64,000 nucleotides of DNA from Nonomuraea ceibae (lineage in GTDB: Bacteria; Actinomycetota; Actinomycetes; Streptosporangiales; Streptosporangiaceae). The position numbers were made by a program, and so were the translations under genes. Within the stretch, counting starts at the first letter, position 1. Every line of letters starts with the position of its first letter. The DNA is taken from positions 186,001 through 250,000 of the forward strand of contig NZ_JAHKRO010000001.1 of NCBI RefSeq assembly GCF_019396325.1, read 5' to 3'. The notes under the pieces were generated by a model. That model had not been told where the DNA came from. It did no database searches and worked only from the letters and a program-made list of their open reading frames with translations. Below are positions 42,361 through 50,729 of this stretch, in pieces.

Positions 42361-42981
42361 TCAGGGCGCGGCGGCGAAGAGCCGGTCGAGGGCCTCGTCC
42401 AGGACGGCGAGTGCCGTCTCCGGGGTGCCGTGCCCGACGAGCACATGCGTGCCGAGGCCGTCGGCCAGCGCGAACAGCGCCGCCGCCGCCCGTCCGGGAT
42501 CCAGGTCGGCGGGCGCCTCGCCGGCGTCCTGGGCGTGGCGGATCAGCAGGGCCAGCACGTCGTGCAGGGAGTCGTAGCCCGCGCGCAGGTGGCCGGCGAG
42601 CTCGGGGCTCACCAGTGAGCGGGCGGTGAACGCGGTCGCGATGCGCAGTTCGGCGCGGCGCTGGTCGTCGGCGGGCACCAGTTCGGCCAGGATGCGGCGC
42701 AGCGCCGCGCGTGGTGGCTGCCCTTCCTGGCCGAGGCTCTGCCGTACGCGCTCGGTCCCGCGCTCGCTGATGTAGTTCAGGGCGAACAGCAGCATCTCGT
42801 CCTTGCTGCGGAAGTAGTGCTGGACGGCGCCCAGCGAGACCTCCGCCCTGGCCGCCACGTCACGCAGGCTCACCGCGTCGAGCCCGTGGAGGTTGATCAT
42901 CGCGAGCAGCGCCTCCGCGATCTGCCGCCGCCGCTCCTCGTGCCGCGCGCCCAACCCCCGCGTACGACTGCCCTTGCCCAC
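42361..42981 (-). CDS. TetR-family regulator
   Basis: 206 residues from GTG 42981, which has GGAG at six bases; GTG 42993 is an alternative adding four residues. HTH about 38-60 (LRDVAARAEVSLGAVQHYFR), with a BetI/TetR_C_6-like C-terminal domain. Divergent from a small membrane protein and a carboxylesterase; the palindrome at 43037-43057 is its probable operator. Confidence 0.87.
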   Translation of the reverse strand: MGKGSRTRGLGARHEERRRQIAEALLAMINLHGLDAVSLRDVAARAEVSLGAVQHYFRSKDEMLLFALNYISERGTERVRQSLGQEGQPPRAALRRILAELVPADDQRRAELRIATAFTARSLVSPELAGHLRAGYDSLHDVLALLIRHAQDAGEAPADLDPGRAAAALFALADGLGTHVLVGHGTPETALAVLDEALDRLFAAAP

Positions 42982-43036
42982 AACCGACTCCACTATTTCA
43001 GTACGGGTGACTTGTTTTTGCTGTCCTCGCGGCCCA

Positions 43037-43057
43037 CAATACCGTACATACGTATTG
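43037..43057. promoter_or_regulatory. CAATAC-N9-GTATTG operator
   Basis: Perfect 6-bp arms (43037-43042, 43052-43057) in the TetR/esterase intergenic region, 25 bp upstream of the small membrane-protein ATG. Confidence 0.5.
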
Positions 43058-43082
43058 ATTTGATGGTGGAGGGTGAGGCGTC

Positions 43083-43277
43083 ATGATGATCGCGGGTGTG
43101 GTGCTGATGATCCAGGGCTTCGGCAACGCCCTGACCCGGTGGCTGTGGGGGAGCGACTGGGGGCTGCTGGCGGCCGCCGAGCGCACGATCGACCTGCCGG
43201 CATGGACCGGCGCGGCCGTGGGCCTGCTCGGCCTCGCCCTGGTCGCAGCGGCCCGGCTGATGGGCCGCCGCGCATGA
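43083..43277 (+). CDS. 64-residue two-helix membrane protein
   Basis: Two hydrophobic segments (about 3-14 extended, and 44-58) around a Trp-rich middle (TRWLWGSDWGLL), ending in RRA. GGAGG and GTGAGG lie upstream of ATG 43083. Its stop overlaps the carboxylesterase ATG (ATGA), so the two are translationally coupled. I recognise no named family; coupling and TetR control suggest it serves the esterase, for example in export or anchoring. Confidence 0.7.
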   Translation: MMIAGVVLMIQGFGNALTRWLWGSDWGLLAAAERTIDLPAWTGAAVGLLGLALVAAARLMGRRA

Positions 43278-44833
43278 AGGGGCGATGCTGGGCGGCGCTG
43301 GCCGCCTGCGTGGCGCACCTGTTCGCGGCCCCGGCCGCCGCGGCCGCCCCTCAGAAGGACGCCGTGGTCCGCACGGATCTCGGCTGGGTGAAAGGCGTAC
43401 AAGCCACCGACCACCGGGTGTTTCACGGCATTCCCTACGCTGCCGCTCCCACGGGCGACCGGCGCTGGCGCTCTCCCGCGCCCGCCCGGCCGTGGCCCGG
43501 GGTCCGGGACGCCACCCGGCCGGGCCCGCGCTGCGCCCAGCCCGCACCGGCCCCGGGACAGCCGGCCGGCACGTCGGAGGACTGCCTCCACCTCAACGTC
43601 ACCGTCCCCGAGGCCCCCGGCGGGCGCAAGCCGGTGATGGTATGGCTGCACGGCGGCGGGTTCGTCGAGGGCGCCGGCAGTGACTTCGACGCCCGCCGCC
43701 TGGCCACGACCGGGAACGTCATCGTCGTCACCGTCAACTACCGGCTGGGCGTCTTCGGGCTGTTCGTCCACCCGGGGCTGGCCGGCTCGGGCGGCTTCGC
43801 TCTGGAGGACCAGCAGGCCGCGCTGCGCTGGGTGCGCCGCAACGCCACCGCGTTCGGCGGCGATCCGGGCAACGTCACGCTGTTCGGCGAGTCGGCCGGG
43901 GGCAAGAGCGTCTGCGCGCACCTCGCGTCACCGCGAGCGGCCGGGCTCTTCCACCGTGCGATCATGCAGAGCGCTCCCTGCACCGGCTCGGTGCCGGCCG
44001 GGGCCATGTTCCCCGGCGTGCCCGAGTTCCGCCAGTGGCCGTCCGTCGAGGACCGGCAGGCCGACGGCGCCCGCCTCGCAGCCCGGCTGGGCTGCGCCGA
44101 CGCGGGGACCGCCCTCGCCTGCCTGCGCCAGGTGCCCGCCGAGCGCCTGCTGCCCTTGCACGACCAGTTCATCACCCCCGCCGTCGGCAGCCCGGTGCTC
44201 CCGCGGGACCCCGAGCGTGCCCTGGCCACCGGCGCGTTCCACCGCGTCCCGGTCATCTCTGGCACCACCCGCGACGAGATGCGCTACATGGTCGCCCTGT
44301 TCTACGAGCTGCCCGGCACGCCGATCACCGCCCGGACATACGCCGAGCTGCTGCGGCAGGCGTTCGGCGAGCGCGCAGAACGCGTCGCCCGCCGCTACCC
44401 CCTCACGCGGTACGCCTCCCCGGGGCTGGCCTGGGCGGCGCTCACCACCGACGTGGTGTTCGCCTGCCCGACGTACGAGCGGAACCGGAGCCTCGCCCAG
44501 CGGGTCCGCACGTACGCGTACGAGTTCGCCGGGGATGACGTCGTGACCGAGATCCCGGGCTCGGACTTCCCGCTCGGGGCCGCGCACGGCGCTGATCTGG
44601 CCTACCTCTTCCCCGGTCCCGGCCTCGACGCCCGCCGGCAACAGCTGTCCACCACCATGATCCGCTACTGGACGGCGTTCGCCCGCACCGGCGACCCCAA
44701 CGCCCCCGGCCTGCCCCGCTGGCGGACCTTCGCCCCTGCCCGTCCCGGCACGCAGTCGCTGGCGCTAGCGCCCGACCCGACAGGGCCGATCGACCTCGCC
44801 GCCGCCCACCGGTGCGCGTTCTGGGCCGGGTAG
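43274..44833 (+). CDS. Secreted type-B carboxylesterase
   Basis: 519 residues. Signal peptide (about 1-25, ending AAAAA-PQ), oxyanion region WLHGGGF (about 124), nucleophile Ser in FGESAGG (about 209), acid in SGTTRDEM (about 338) and His in GAAHGADL (about 441). The family hydrolyses carboxylic esters of broad structure. Several cysteine pairs (EDCLHL and others) fit an extracellular enzyme. Under the divergent TetR with the small membrane protein. Confidence 0.92.
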   Translation: MKGRCWAALAACVAHLFAAPAAAAAPQKDAVVRTDLGWVKGVQATDHRVFHGIPYAAAPTGDRRWRSPAPARPWPGVRDATRPGPRCAQPAPAPGQPAGTSEDCLHLNVTVPEAPGGRKPVMVWLHGGGFVEGAGSDFDARRLATTGNVIVVTVNYRLGVFGLFVHPGLAGSGGFALEDQQAALRWVRRNATAFGGDPGNVTLFGESAGGKSVCAHLASPRAAGLFHRAIMQSAPCTGSVPAGAMFPGVPEFRQWPSVEDRQADGARLAARLGCADAGTALACLRQVPAERLLPLHDQFITPAVGSPVLPRDPERALATGAFHRVPVISGTTRDEMRYMVALFYELPGTPITARTYAELLRQAFGERAERVARRYPLTRYASPGLAWAALTTDVVFACPTYERNRSLAQRVRTYAYEFAGDDVVTEIPGSDFPLGAAHGADLAYLFPGPGLDARRQQLSTTMIRYWTAFARTGDPNAPGLPRWRTFAPARPGTQSLALAPDPTGPIDLAAAHRCAFWAG

Positions 44834-44842
44834 CGGGCGAGC

Positions 44843-45508
44843 TCAGGCGGAGGTCAGGGAGAGCAGCCCCGGGATGGCCGCCACGCCGGGCAGCAGGTGG
44901 GTGTGGCGGACGGCGCCGAGCGTGGCGGCGTCCTGGCCGCCGGTCAGGACGCCGGCCACGATCGCGGCGCCCGCGTTGGCGCCCGCCTGAAGGTCGCGGG
45001 TGGTGTCGCCGGCCGTGAGGACCCGGCCGACGTCGTGGACGCCGGTCGCCTCCATCGCCCGGAAGATCATGTACGGTGCCGGGCGCCCGGCGGGGACGTC
45101 GTCGACGCACACCACCGCGTCGAGGAACCCGGTGTCCCAGCCGATCGCGGACAGCAGGGCGCCGGTCACCTCACGGTCGAACCCGGTGGTGAGCGCCACC
45201 TTGACGCCGGAGGCGCGCAGCGTCGCGATCGCCTCGGGAACGCCGGGCAGCGGCGTCGGCGGCCGGTCGGCGTAGGCGGCGCGCAGCCGTTCGCGGAAGT
45301 CGGCGAAGGCGGCCTCCGTGACCTCGGCCGGGGGCTCTCCCAGCAGGGCGCTGATCGCCTCGCGCTTGCCGGCGCCCATCCAGCGCCGGATGTCGTCGGC
45401 GGCCGGGTCGCCGCCCGCCGCGCGGACGGCCTGTTCGAGGGCGACGTAGACGGCGCCGTGCTCCTCGACGGTGGTGCCGGCGATGTCCAGGACCGCCAGT
45501 TCGATCAC
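44843..45508 (-). CDS. Phosphonatase-like HAD hydrolase (PhnX-like)
   Basis: 221 residues. HAD motif I LDIAGTT (Asp8), motif II TTGFDRE, motif III/IV region with GRPAPYMIF and TAGDTTRDL. The cap segment MGAGK keeps Lys48 at the position of the Schiff-base lysine of phosphonoacetaldehyde hydrolase (MGxxK). It probably cleaves phosphonoacetaldehyde to acetaldehyde and phosphate. GTG 45508 has GGAGAG upstream and overlaps the GntR stop (GTGA). Belongs to the phosphonate locus. Confidence 0.82.
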   Translation of the reverse strand: MIELAVLDIAGTTVEEHGAVYVALEQAVRAAGGDPAADDIRRWMGAGKREAISALLGEPPAEVTEAAFADFRERLRAAYADRPPTPLPGVPEAIATLRASGVKVALTTGFDREVTGALLSAIGWDTGFLDAVVCVDDVPAGRPAPYMIFRAMEATGVHDVGRVLTAGDTTRDLQAGANAGAAIVAGVLTGGQDAATLGAVRHTHLLPGVAAIPGLLSLTSA

Positions 45509-46257
45509 GGTAGCTCTCCAAGGGGGCTGCGCAGCAGTGCCGGGCGGGCCTGCTGGGAGTTGTCGATGGTGAAGGAGACGAGGTCGGGACGGTAGCGGTC
45601 GTCGGAGTACTCGACGGGCCGGCCGTCGGCCGAGGAGGTGCGGCGGCGTTCGCGGAGCAGGGCCGCGCCGGGGGAGACGGTCAGCAGCTCGGCGTCGGTC
45701 TCGTCCGCCACGATCGCGTCGATCATGTGGCGGGCCCTGCTCAGGTCCACCCCGCGCCCGGTCAGGTACGCCAGGACTGAGCCGCTGTCGCAGTCGAAGT
45801 CGAAGAGCCACCGGCCCGCGTCCCACACGAACGTGGTTCGTTCGATCATCGTGGGCACGCCGTCCAGTAGCCGCAGGCGCAGCAGTTGGACGACCGGTTC
45901 GCCCTCGTCCACGGCCAGCGCGTCGGCCGCCTCGGCGGAGGCCGGGCGCCGGCTGATCTCCAGCGTCCGCTGGCCGGGCTGGTGGCCCATCTGCTCGGCC
46001 CAGCGCGAGAACGACAGGAACGTCTCGAACGGCTGGGGCATCGTCCGGGTGCGCACCACGGGTGGTTTGCCCCGGCCGCCGCCGATCAGCCCTTCGGACC
46101 GGAGCGTGGCCAGCGCCTGCCGGATCGGCCCTCGCGAGGCTCCCCACTGCTCGCACAGCTGGGACTCGGAGGGAACGGCGGCGCCCACCGGCAGGTCGCC
46201 CGACCGGATGCGACGCCGCAGATCCGCTGCGACACGTTCGTGAAGAGGCCCGTCCAT
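45505..46257 (-). CDS. GntR/HutC-family regulator of the phosphonate locus
   Basis: 250 residues. GntR winged HTH (about 5-70; PSESQLCEQWGASRGPIRQAL) and a UTRA effector domain (about 90-245). ATG 46257 is chosen because GntR similarity starts there; the open frame continues upstream without similarity. It is divergent from the oxidase-PhnDCE operon and overlaps the hydrolase downstream. Probably a repressor relieved by a phosphonate or its metabolite. Confidence 0.88.
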   Translation of the reverse strand: MDGPLHERVAADLRRRIRSGDLPVGAAVPSESQLCEQWGASRGPIRQALATLRSEGLIGGGRGKPPVVRTRTMPQPFETFLSFSRWAEQMGHQPGQRTLEISRRPASAEAADALAVDEGEPVVQLLRLRLLDGVPTMIERTTFVWDAGRWLFDFDCDSGSVLAYLTGRGVDLSRARHMIDAIVADETDAELLTVSPGAALLRERRRTSSADGRPVEYSDDRYRPDLVSFTIDNSQQARPALLRSPLGELP

Positions 46258-46309
46258 GCGACTTGACCATACAGGAGGACGGCGGTCGCGCAAACCCTTG
46301 AATGACGGC

Positions 46310-46376
46310 TTCACCTGCAGAGATGGCTTCCAGGTGAACAGGCGGCGACATGTGTTCGGCACCTGTTGACACCTGT
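46310..46376. promoter_or_regulatory. CACCTG-motif cluster with PHO-box-like repeat
   Basis: TTCACCTG (46310-46317) faces CAGGTGAA (46331-46338), and CACCTGT occurs twice 10 bp apart (46360, 46370). GTTCGGC (46354) and GTTGACA (46365) are 11 bp apart, the spacing of PhoP direct-repeat units, though they match the GTTCACC core only partly. TTGACA (46366-46371) may be a -35. Confidence 0.4.
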
Positions 46377-46396
46377 CGGGCATGCTCGGCACCTTG

Positions 46397-46410
46397 CTTG
46401 TCATGACAAG
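46397..46410. promoter_or_regulatory. CTTGTCATGACAAG palindrome over the oxidase start
   Basis: Perfect 14-bp palindrome containing the ATG at 46403. The GT-N4-AC core fits GntR/HutC operators. Binding here would block the start of the oxidase-phnDCE transcript. Confidence 0.6.
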
Positions 46411-47518
46411 TTTGCTCGACTCGGCCGATGTCGTCGTCGTCGGCGCGGGCATCGTCGGACTGGCCCACGCCGTGGACGCCGTACGCCGGGGACTGTCCGT
46501 CGTCGTCGTCGAACGCGACGGGCGGGCCGTCGGCGCGTCCGTCCGCAACTTCGGGCACGGCTGCTTCACCGCCCAGGACGGCGACGCCCTCCGCTACGGG
46601 ACCACGGCCAGGGCCGCCTGGCTGCGGCTGGCCAAGGAGACGGGGCTCTGGCTGCGCGACGCCGGCACCGTGGTCGTGGCCAGGGCCGACGACGAGTACG
46701 CGGTGCTGGAGGAGTTCGCCGCCGCCCGCGACGGCCACGCCGTCCTGCTCGACGCGGGGCAGGTGGCCGAACGGGTGCCGGTGGGCCCCGGCGTGGTCGG
46801 CGGGGCCTGGCTGCCGCTGGACATCCGCGTCGACCCCCGCCAGGCCGTCCACGCGATCGCGGACTGGCTGGCCGGCCAGGGCGTGCGCTTCCACTGGGCC
46901 ACCTCCGTCCACCTCGTGGAGCCGGGCGCGGTCGTCACCAGCCGGGGCCGCGTCGGAGCCGGCCGGGTGGTCTTCGCGGTGGGCCACCACGTGGACCGGC
47001 ACTTCCCCGGCCTCGCCGCGGAGTTCGGGCTGCGCCGCTGCGCGCTGCACATGCTGCGGGTGGCCGACCCGTACGGCCGGACGGTGGACCCGGCGGTGCT
47101 GTCGGGCTTCTCGCTCCTGCGCTACGGCGGCTTCACCGCCTGCCCCGGCGTGGCCGCCGTACGCTCGCGGCTGGAGGCCGAGCACCCGGACCTGGTCGGC
47201 ATCGGCCTGAACCTGATGTTCACCCAGCGCCCGGACGGCGACCTGATCGTCGGCGACACCCACGCCTACGGCGACACGTTCGACCCGTTCCAGGCCGACG
47301 AGCTCGACCGGCACGTCCTGGCCGAGACCGGGCGGCTGCTGGGCGCCGACCGGCTGACGGTCCGCGAGCGCTGGCGCGGCGTCTACTCCTCCGCCCCCGA
47401 GCCGTTCCTGATCGCCGCCCCCATGCCCGGCGTGCGCGTGGTCGCGGTCACGTCCGGCATCGGCATGACCACCGCCCTGGGCCTGGCCCCCGAGGTCCTC
47501 GACGACCTGCTCGGCTGA
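46403..47518 (+). CDS. FAD-dependent oxidase of phosphonate catabolism (HpnW-like, DAO fold)
   Basis: 371 residues. FAD motif VVVVGAGIVGLAHA (about 9-22), then a D-amino-acid/sarcosine-oxidase-like fold; C-terminal VAVTSGIGMTTALGLAPE FAD-contact segment. The type found beside phosphonate ABC genes (TIGR03364-like) is thought to oxidise aminoethylphosphonate-type compounds, including N-methylated ones, to phosphonoacetaldehyde. ATG 46403 lies in the operator palindrome; ATG 46382 is an in-frame alternative. Neither has a good ribosome site, so the transcript may be leaderless. Confidence 0.8.
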   Translation: MTSLLDSADVVVVGAGIVGLAHAVDAVRRGLSVVVVERDGRAVGASVRNFGHGCFTAQDGDALRYGTTARAAWLRLAKETGLWLRDAGTVVVARADDEYAVLEEFAAARDGHAVLLDAGQVAERVPVGPGVVGGAWLPLDIRVDPRQAVHAIADWLAGQGVRFHWATSVHLVEPGAVVTSRGRVGAGRVVFAVGHHVDRHFPGLAAEFGLRRCALHMLRVADPYGRTVDPAVLSGFSLLRYGGFTACPGVAAVRSRLEAEHPDLVGIGLNLMFTQRPDGDLIVGDTHAYGDTFDPFQADELDRHVLAETGRLLGADRLTVRERWRGVYSSAPEPFLIAAPMPGVRVVAVTSGIGMTTALGLAPEVLDDLLG

Positions 47519-47562
47519 CCACCCCTCCGACACACCACCACCACTTCCGAGGAGAGATCCCC

Positions 47563-48471
47563 ATGCGCGCACGACGCCTCCTGGCCGCCGTGGCGGCGGC
47601 CCCGCTCCTGCTGCTGGCCGGCTGCGGCGGCGCCGAGACCGGCGCCGAAGCCGGCGGCGCCACCTGCCCCGGCGGCAGGATCCGTTTCGGCATCGAGCCC
47701 TACGAGGACCCCGCCAAGCTCAAGCCCGCCTACCAGGTCCTCGCCGACGCCCTCCAGCGCAAGCTGAACTGCCCCGTCGAGCTGAAGATCGTCGACGACT
47801 ACTCCGCCGAGGTGTTGGCGATGCGCAACGGGCAGCTCGAACTGGCCCAGTTCGGGCCGCTCGGGTACGTCTTCGCCAGCACGATGGCGGACGCGCGGCC
47901 CGTCGCCTCGTTCGCCGACGCGAAGGGCGCCCTGACCACCTACACCGCCGGCATCTGGGTGCGCGCCGACTCGCCCATCACCTCCGTCAAGGACCTGGCG
48001 GGCAAGTCCATCGCCCTGTCCAGCCCGGGATCGACCTCGGGTGACGCGCTGCCCCGGTACGCGCTCAAGACCGACGGCGTGGCCGAGTCGTCCGTGAAGA
48101 TCGACTACGCGGGAGGCCACCCCGAGGCGCTGCTCGCGCTCGTCAACGGCAAGGTCGACGCCGCCGAGATCAACAGCCAGCAGCTCGCCTCCGCGCAGGC
48201 CGCAGGCACGTTCAAGCCCGACGGCTTCCGGCAGATCTGGACCTCCGCCCCCATCCCGAACGACCCCATCACCGTCTCCGGCAAGGCCGACCCGGCCTTC
48301 CGCGAAGCGGTCACCAAGGCGCTGCTGGAGCTCGGCCCCGCCGACGTCGCCCAGGTCGGCGCGTTCCTCGACGTCGACCCGCCCGGGCCGCTCGTCGCCG
48401 TGACGAAGGACACGTACCAGCCGCTGTTCGACCTGGCCGCCGAGCTGAACCTGACCGAGGAGGACGTCTGA
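47563..48471 (+). CDS. phnD: Phosphonate-binding lipoprotein
   Basis: 302 residues. Signal with lipobox LAGC (Cys about 22), then a PhnD-type binding domain: IRFGIEPYEDP (about 39), QLELAQFGPLGYVFA and VKDLAGKSIALSSPGSTSG, the family's phosphonate-binding loop. GAGGAGAG precedes ATG 47563. It delivers phosphonates to PhnCE. Confidence 0.9.
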   Translation: MRARRLLAAVAAAPLLLLAGCGGAETGAEAGGATCPGGRIRFGIEPYEDPAKLKPAYQVLADALQRKLNCPVELKIVDDYSAEVLAMRNGQLELAQFGPLGYVFASTMADARPVASFADAKGALTTYTAGIWVRADSPITSVKDLAGKSIALSSPGSTSGDALPRYALKTDGVAESSVKIDYAGGHPEALLALVNGKVDAAEINSQQLASAQAAGTFKPDGFRQIWTSAPIPNDPITVSGKADPAFREAVTKALLELGPADVAQVGAFLDVDPPGPLVAVTKDTYQPLFDLAAELNLTEEDV

Positions 48472-48473
48472 CC

Positions 48474-49319
48474 ATGACGCCCGCCGACGCCCCGCCGCCT
48501 CCCCTCCGGACGGCGGTGACCGGCCCGCCGGCCGCGCTCGTGGTACGGGGGCTGACCAAGTCCTTCGACGGCAGGACCGTACTGGACGACCTGGACCTGC
48601 GGGTCGAATCCGGACAGTTCCTCGCGCTGCTCGGCGCCAACGGATGCGGCAAGTCCACCGCGCTGCGCTGCCTCGTCGGCCTGGAGACCCCCGACGCGGG
48701 CGCCATCGCCGTCCACGGCCGGACCCTCGGCTCCGGCCACGACGCCGAGAGCAACCGGCTGCGGCAGCAGACGGCCATGGTCTTCCAGCAGATCCACCTC
48801 GTACGCCGCCGCAGCGCCCTGGACAACGTCTGCGCCGGCGCGCTCGGCCGGCTGCCGCTGCGCCGATCGCTCGCGCCGATCCTGTTCCCGCGCGAGCTGC
48901 GCGAGGAGGCCATGGCCTGCCTGGACCGGGTCGGGATGGCCGACCGCGCCGCCGAACCGGCCGGCCGGCTCTCCGGCGGGCAGCAGCAACGGGTCGCGAT
49001 CGCCCGCGCGCTCTGCCAGCGCGCCCGGATCATCCTCGCGGACGAGCCCGTCTCCGCCCTCGACCCGGCCGCCGCCGAGCAGGTCGTCTCCCTGCTGGCC
49101 GACCTCGCGCACGAGGAGGGCCTGGCCGTCGCCGCCGTGCTGCACCAGCCCGCGCTGGCCCGCCGCCACGCCGACCGGGTGGTGGGGCTGCTGCACGGCC
49201 GGGCCGTCATCGACGCGCCCGCCTCCGAGATCACCGAGGCCGACCTCGACACCCTGTACGCCGGCCGCCCCGCCTCGCCCGCCCCCGCCTCGCACGTCGT
49301 TCATCAGGAGCACCGATGA
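48474..49319 (+). CDS. phnC: Phosphonate ABC transporter ATPase
   Basis: 281 residues. Walker A GANGCGKST (54-62), Q-loop VFQQIHLV, signature LSGGQQQRVAIARAL, Walker B IILADEPVSALDP, His switch VLHQPALARRHADR. The QQIHLVRR segment is typical of PhnC. An N-terminal tail of about 20 residues precedes the domain. AGGAGG lies upstream; the stop overlaps phnE (ATGA). Confidence 0.9.
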   Translation: MTPADAPPPPLRTAVTGPPAALVVRGLTKSFDGRTVLDDLDLRVESGQFLALLGANGCGKSTALRCLVGLETPDAGAIAVHGRTLGSGHDAESNRLRQQTAMVFQQIHLVRRRSALDNVCAGALGRLPLRRSLAPILFPRELREEAMACLDRVGMADRAAEPAGRLSGGQQQRVAIARALCQRARIILADEPVSALDPAAAEQVVSLLADLAHEEGLAVAAVLHQPALARRHADRVVGLLHGRAVIDAPASEITEADLDTLYAGRPASPAPASHVVHQEHR

Positions 49320-50125
49320 AGTCCCCGGCCACCCCGCTCGCCCCGCCCCGAAGGCGGCCGATCACCACGGCGACCGCGGCCGTCACCGTGGTCGTGGTGG
49401 CCGCCCACGTGCTGGCCTGGCACGGCACCGAGTTCTCCCCGGCGGCGCTCGTCCAGGGCTGGCGCGGCATGGCCGACTTCCTCGGCCAGGCCCTGCCGCC
49501 CGACCTGTCCTGGACCGAGGTGCTGCTGCCCAGCTTCCAGGGGGCGCTCGTCACGCTCGCCATCGGCCTGCTCGGCACCACCCTCTCGGTGCCGGCGGCG
49601 CTCGTCCTGGCCTTGCTCGCGGCCCGGACCACCACCCGCAACCGCTGGGTCTACCAGGCCGCCCGCTCGATCCTGTCGTTCCTGCGCGCGGTGCCCGACG
49701 TGGTGTTCGCCCTGATCTTCGTCACCGCCGTGGGGCTGGGCCCGTTCGCCGGCGTGCTCGCGCTGATCTTCCACAACACGGGGGTGATGGGCAAGCTCTG
49801 GGCCGAGGCGATGGAGGAGATCGACCTGGGTCCCCGCGACGCCCTGCGCGTCGGCGGCGCCTCCGGTGTCCAGGTCGCCGCCCACGCCGTGCTGCCCGCG
49901 GTGATCCCGCAGTTCGTCGGGCTGCTGCTGTACCGCTTCGACGTCAACGTCCGCTCGTCCCTGGTGCTCGGCCTGGTCGGGGCGGGCGGCATCGGCTTCC
50001 TCGTCAACCAGTCGATCAAGCTGTTCCGGTTCGACGAGATGGTCACCCACCTGCTGGTGGTGATGGTGCTCGTCGTCGCCGTCGACCAGCTCTCGGCCCA
50101 GATCCGCCGCCGCCTCGGCGTCTGA
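49316..50125 (+). CDS. phnE: Phosphonate ABC transporter permease
   Basis: 269 residues, about six membrane helices. PhnE motif SFLRAVPDVVFALIFVTAVG (about 122-141), EAA-like segment DALRVGGASGVQVAAHAVLP and C-terminal VGAGGIGF. AGGAG precedes ATG 49316. It completes the importer and closes the operon. Confidence 0.9.
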   Translation: MKSPATPLAPPRRRPITTATAAVTVVVVAAHVLAWHGTEFSPAALVQGWRGMADFLGQALPPDLSWTEVLLPSFQGALVTLAIGLLGTTLSVPAALVLALLAARTTTRNRWVYQAARSILSFLRAVPDVVFALIFVTAVGLGPFAGVLALIFHNTGVMGKLWAEAMEEIDLGPRDALRVGGASGVQVAAHAVLPAVIPQFVGLLLYRFDVNVRSSLVLGLVGAGGIGFLVNQSIKLFRFDEMVTHLLVVMVLVVAVDQLSAQIRRRLGV

Positions 50126-50128
50126 CGA

Positions 50129-50141
50129 GCCGGATCCCGGC
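50129..50141. terminator. GCCGG-ATC-CCGGC hairpin after phnE
   Basis: 5-bp GC stem with a 3-base loop, 3 bases after the phnE stop, in a 31-bp convergent gap. Candidate terminator without a U tract. Confidence 0.35.
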
Positions 50142-50156
50142 GTCATGGCCGGCCCG

Positions 50157-50705
50157 CTATCCGATGAGCACTCCGATCAACAGCAGCGCCGCACTTCCTC
50201 CAAGAATGCCCAGCCACGCGAAAAGAGAGGACGCCGCGATCCGGCGCTGGAAGGACACGGCCGCGAGCCCGAACAAGACGGCCGGAATTCCGAAGACGAC
50301 CCAGACGGCGGCGAAGTTGAACCAGCCCGTCGCGGACATGTTGCTGATGCCTTTGCCGAGCGCGATGGGGACGCCCGCCAGAATGAGCAGCTTGACCACG
50401 AGTTCCAGCGCCGGATAGACGAACTGGGCAGCGGCCGAGCCCCACAGCCCGCCCAGCACGAGCCGGCTGGGCAGCCGCCTGCCCCAGGGGCGGACGCTGG
50501 CCAGCGCGAGCGCGACCGTGAGGATCCGCAACCCCACCGATCCCAGCGCGACCCAGCCGTCTCCTTCGGGCCAGGCGCCTTCGACGACCGCGTTGACGAC
50601 GGCCAGGCCGAGCACGACCACGCAGAAGAGGCCGACGAACCCGGCGGCGGCGTACGCGGGCCACAGCGGAGCCCATGACCGGCCCTTCTGATGAACAGAC
50701 GGCAA
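50157..50705 (-). CDS. Four- to five-helix membrane protein, unknown function
   Basis: 182 residues starting at TTG 50705, which has AAGGA at 8-base spacing; no better start is visible. Hydrophobic segments at about 14-40, 55-70, 80-112, 125-148 and 158-181. I recognise no family. It follows the ArsR-like regulator gene by 24 bp on the same strand, so the two probably form an operon, and the regulator may control it. Confidence 0.7.
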   Translation of the reverse strand: MPSVHQKGRSWAPLWPAYAAAGFVGLFCVVVLGLAVVNAVVEGAWPEGDGWVALGSVGLRILTVALALASVRPWGRRLPSRLVLGGLWGSAAAQFVYPALELVVKLLILAGVPIALGKGISNMSATGWFNFAAVWVVFGIPAVLFGLAAVSFQRRIAASSLFAWLGILGGSAALLLIGVLIG

Positions 50706-50729
50706 CGCGAGATCCTTTCGACACGGAGG

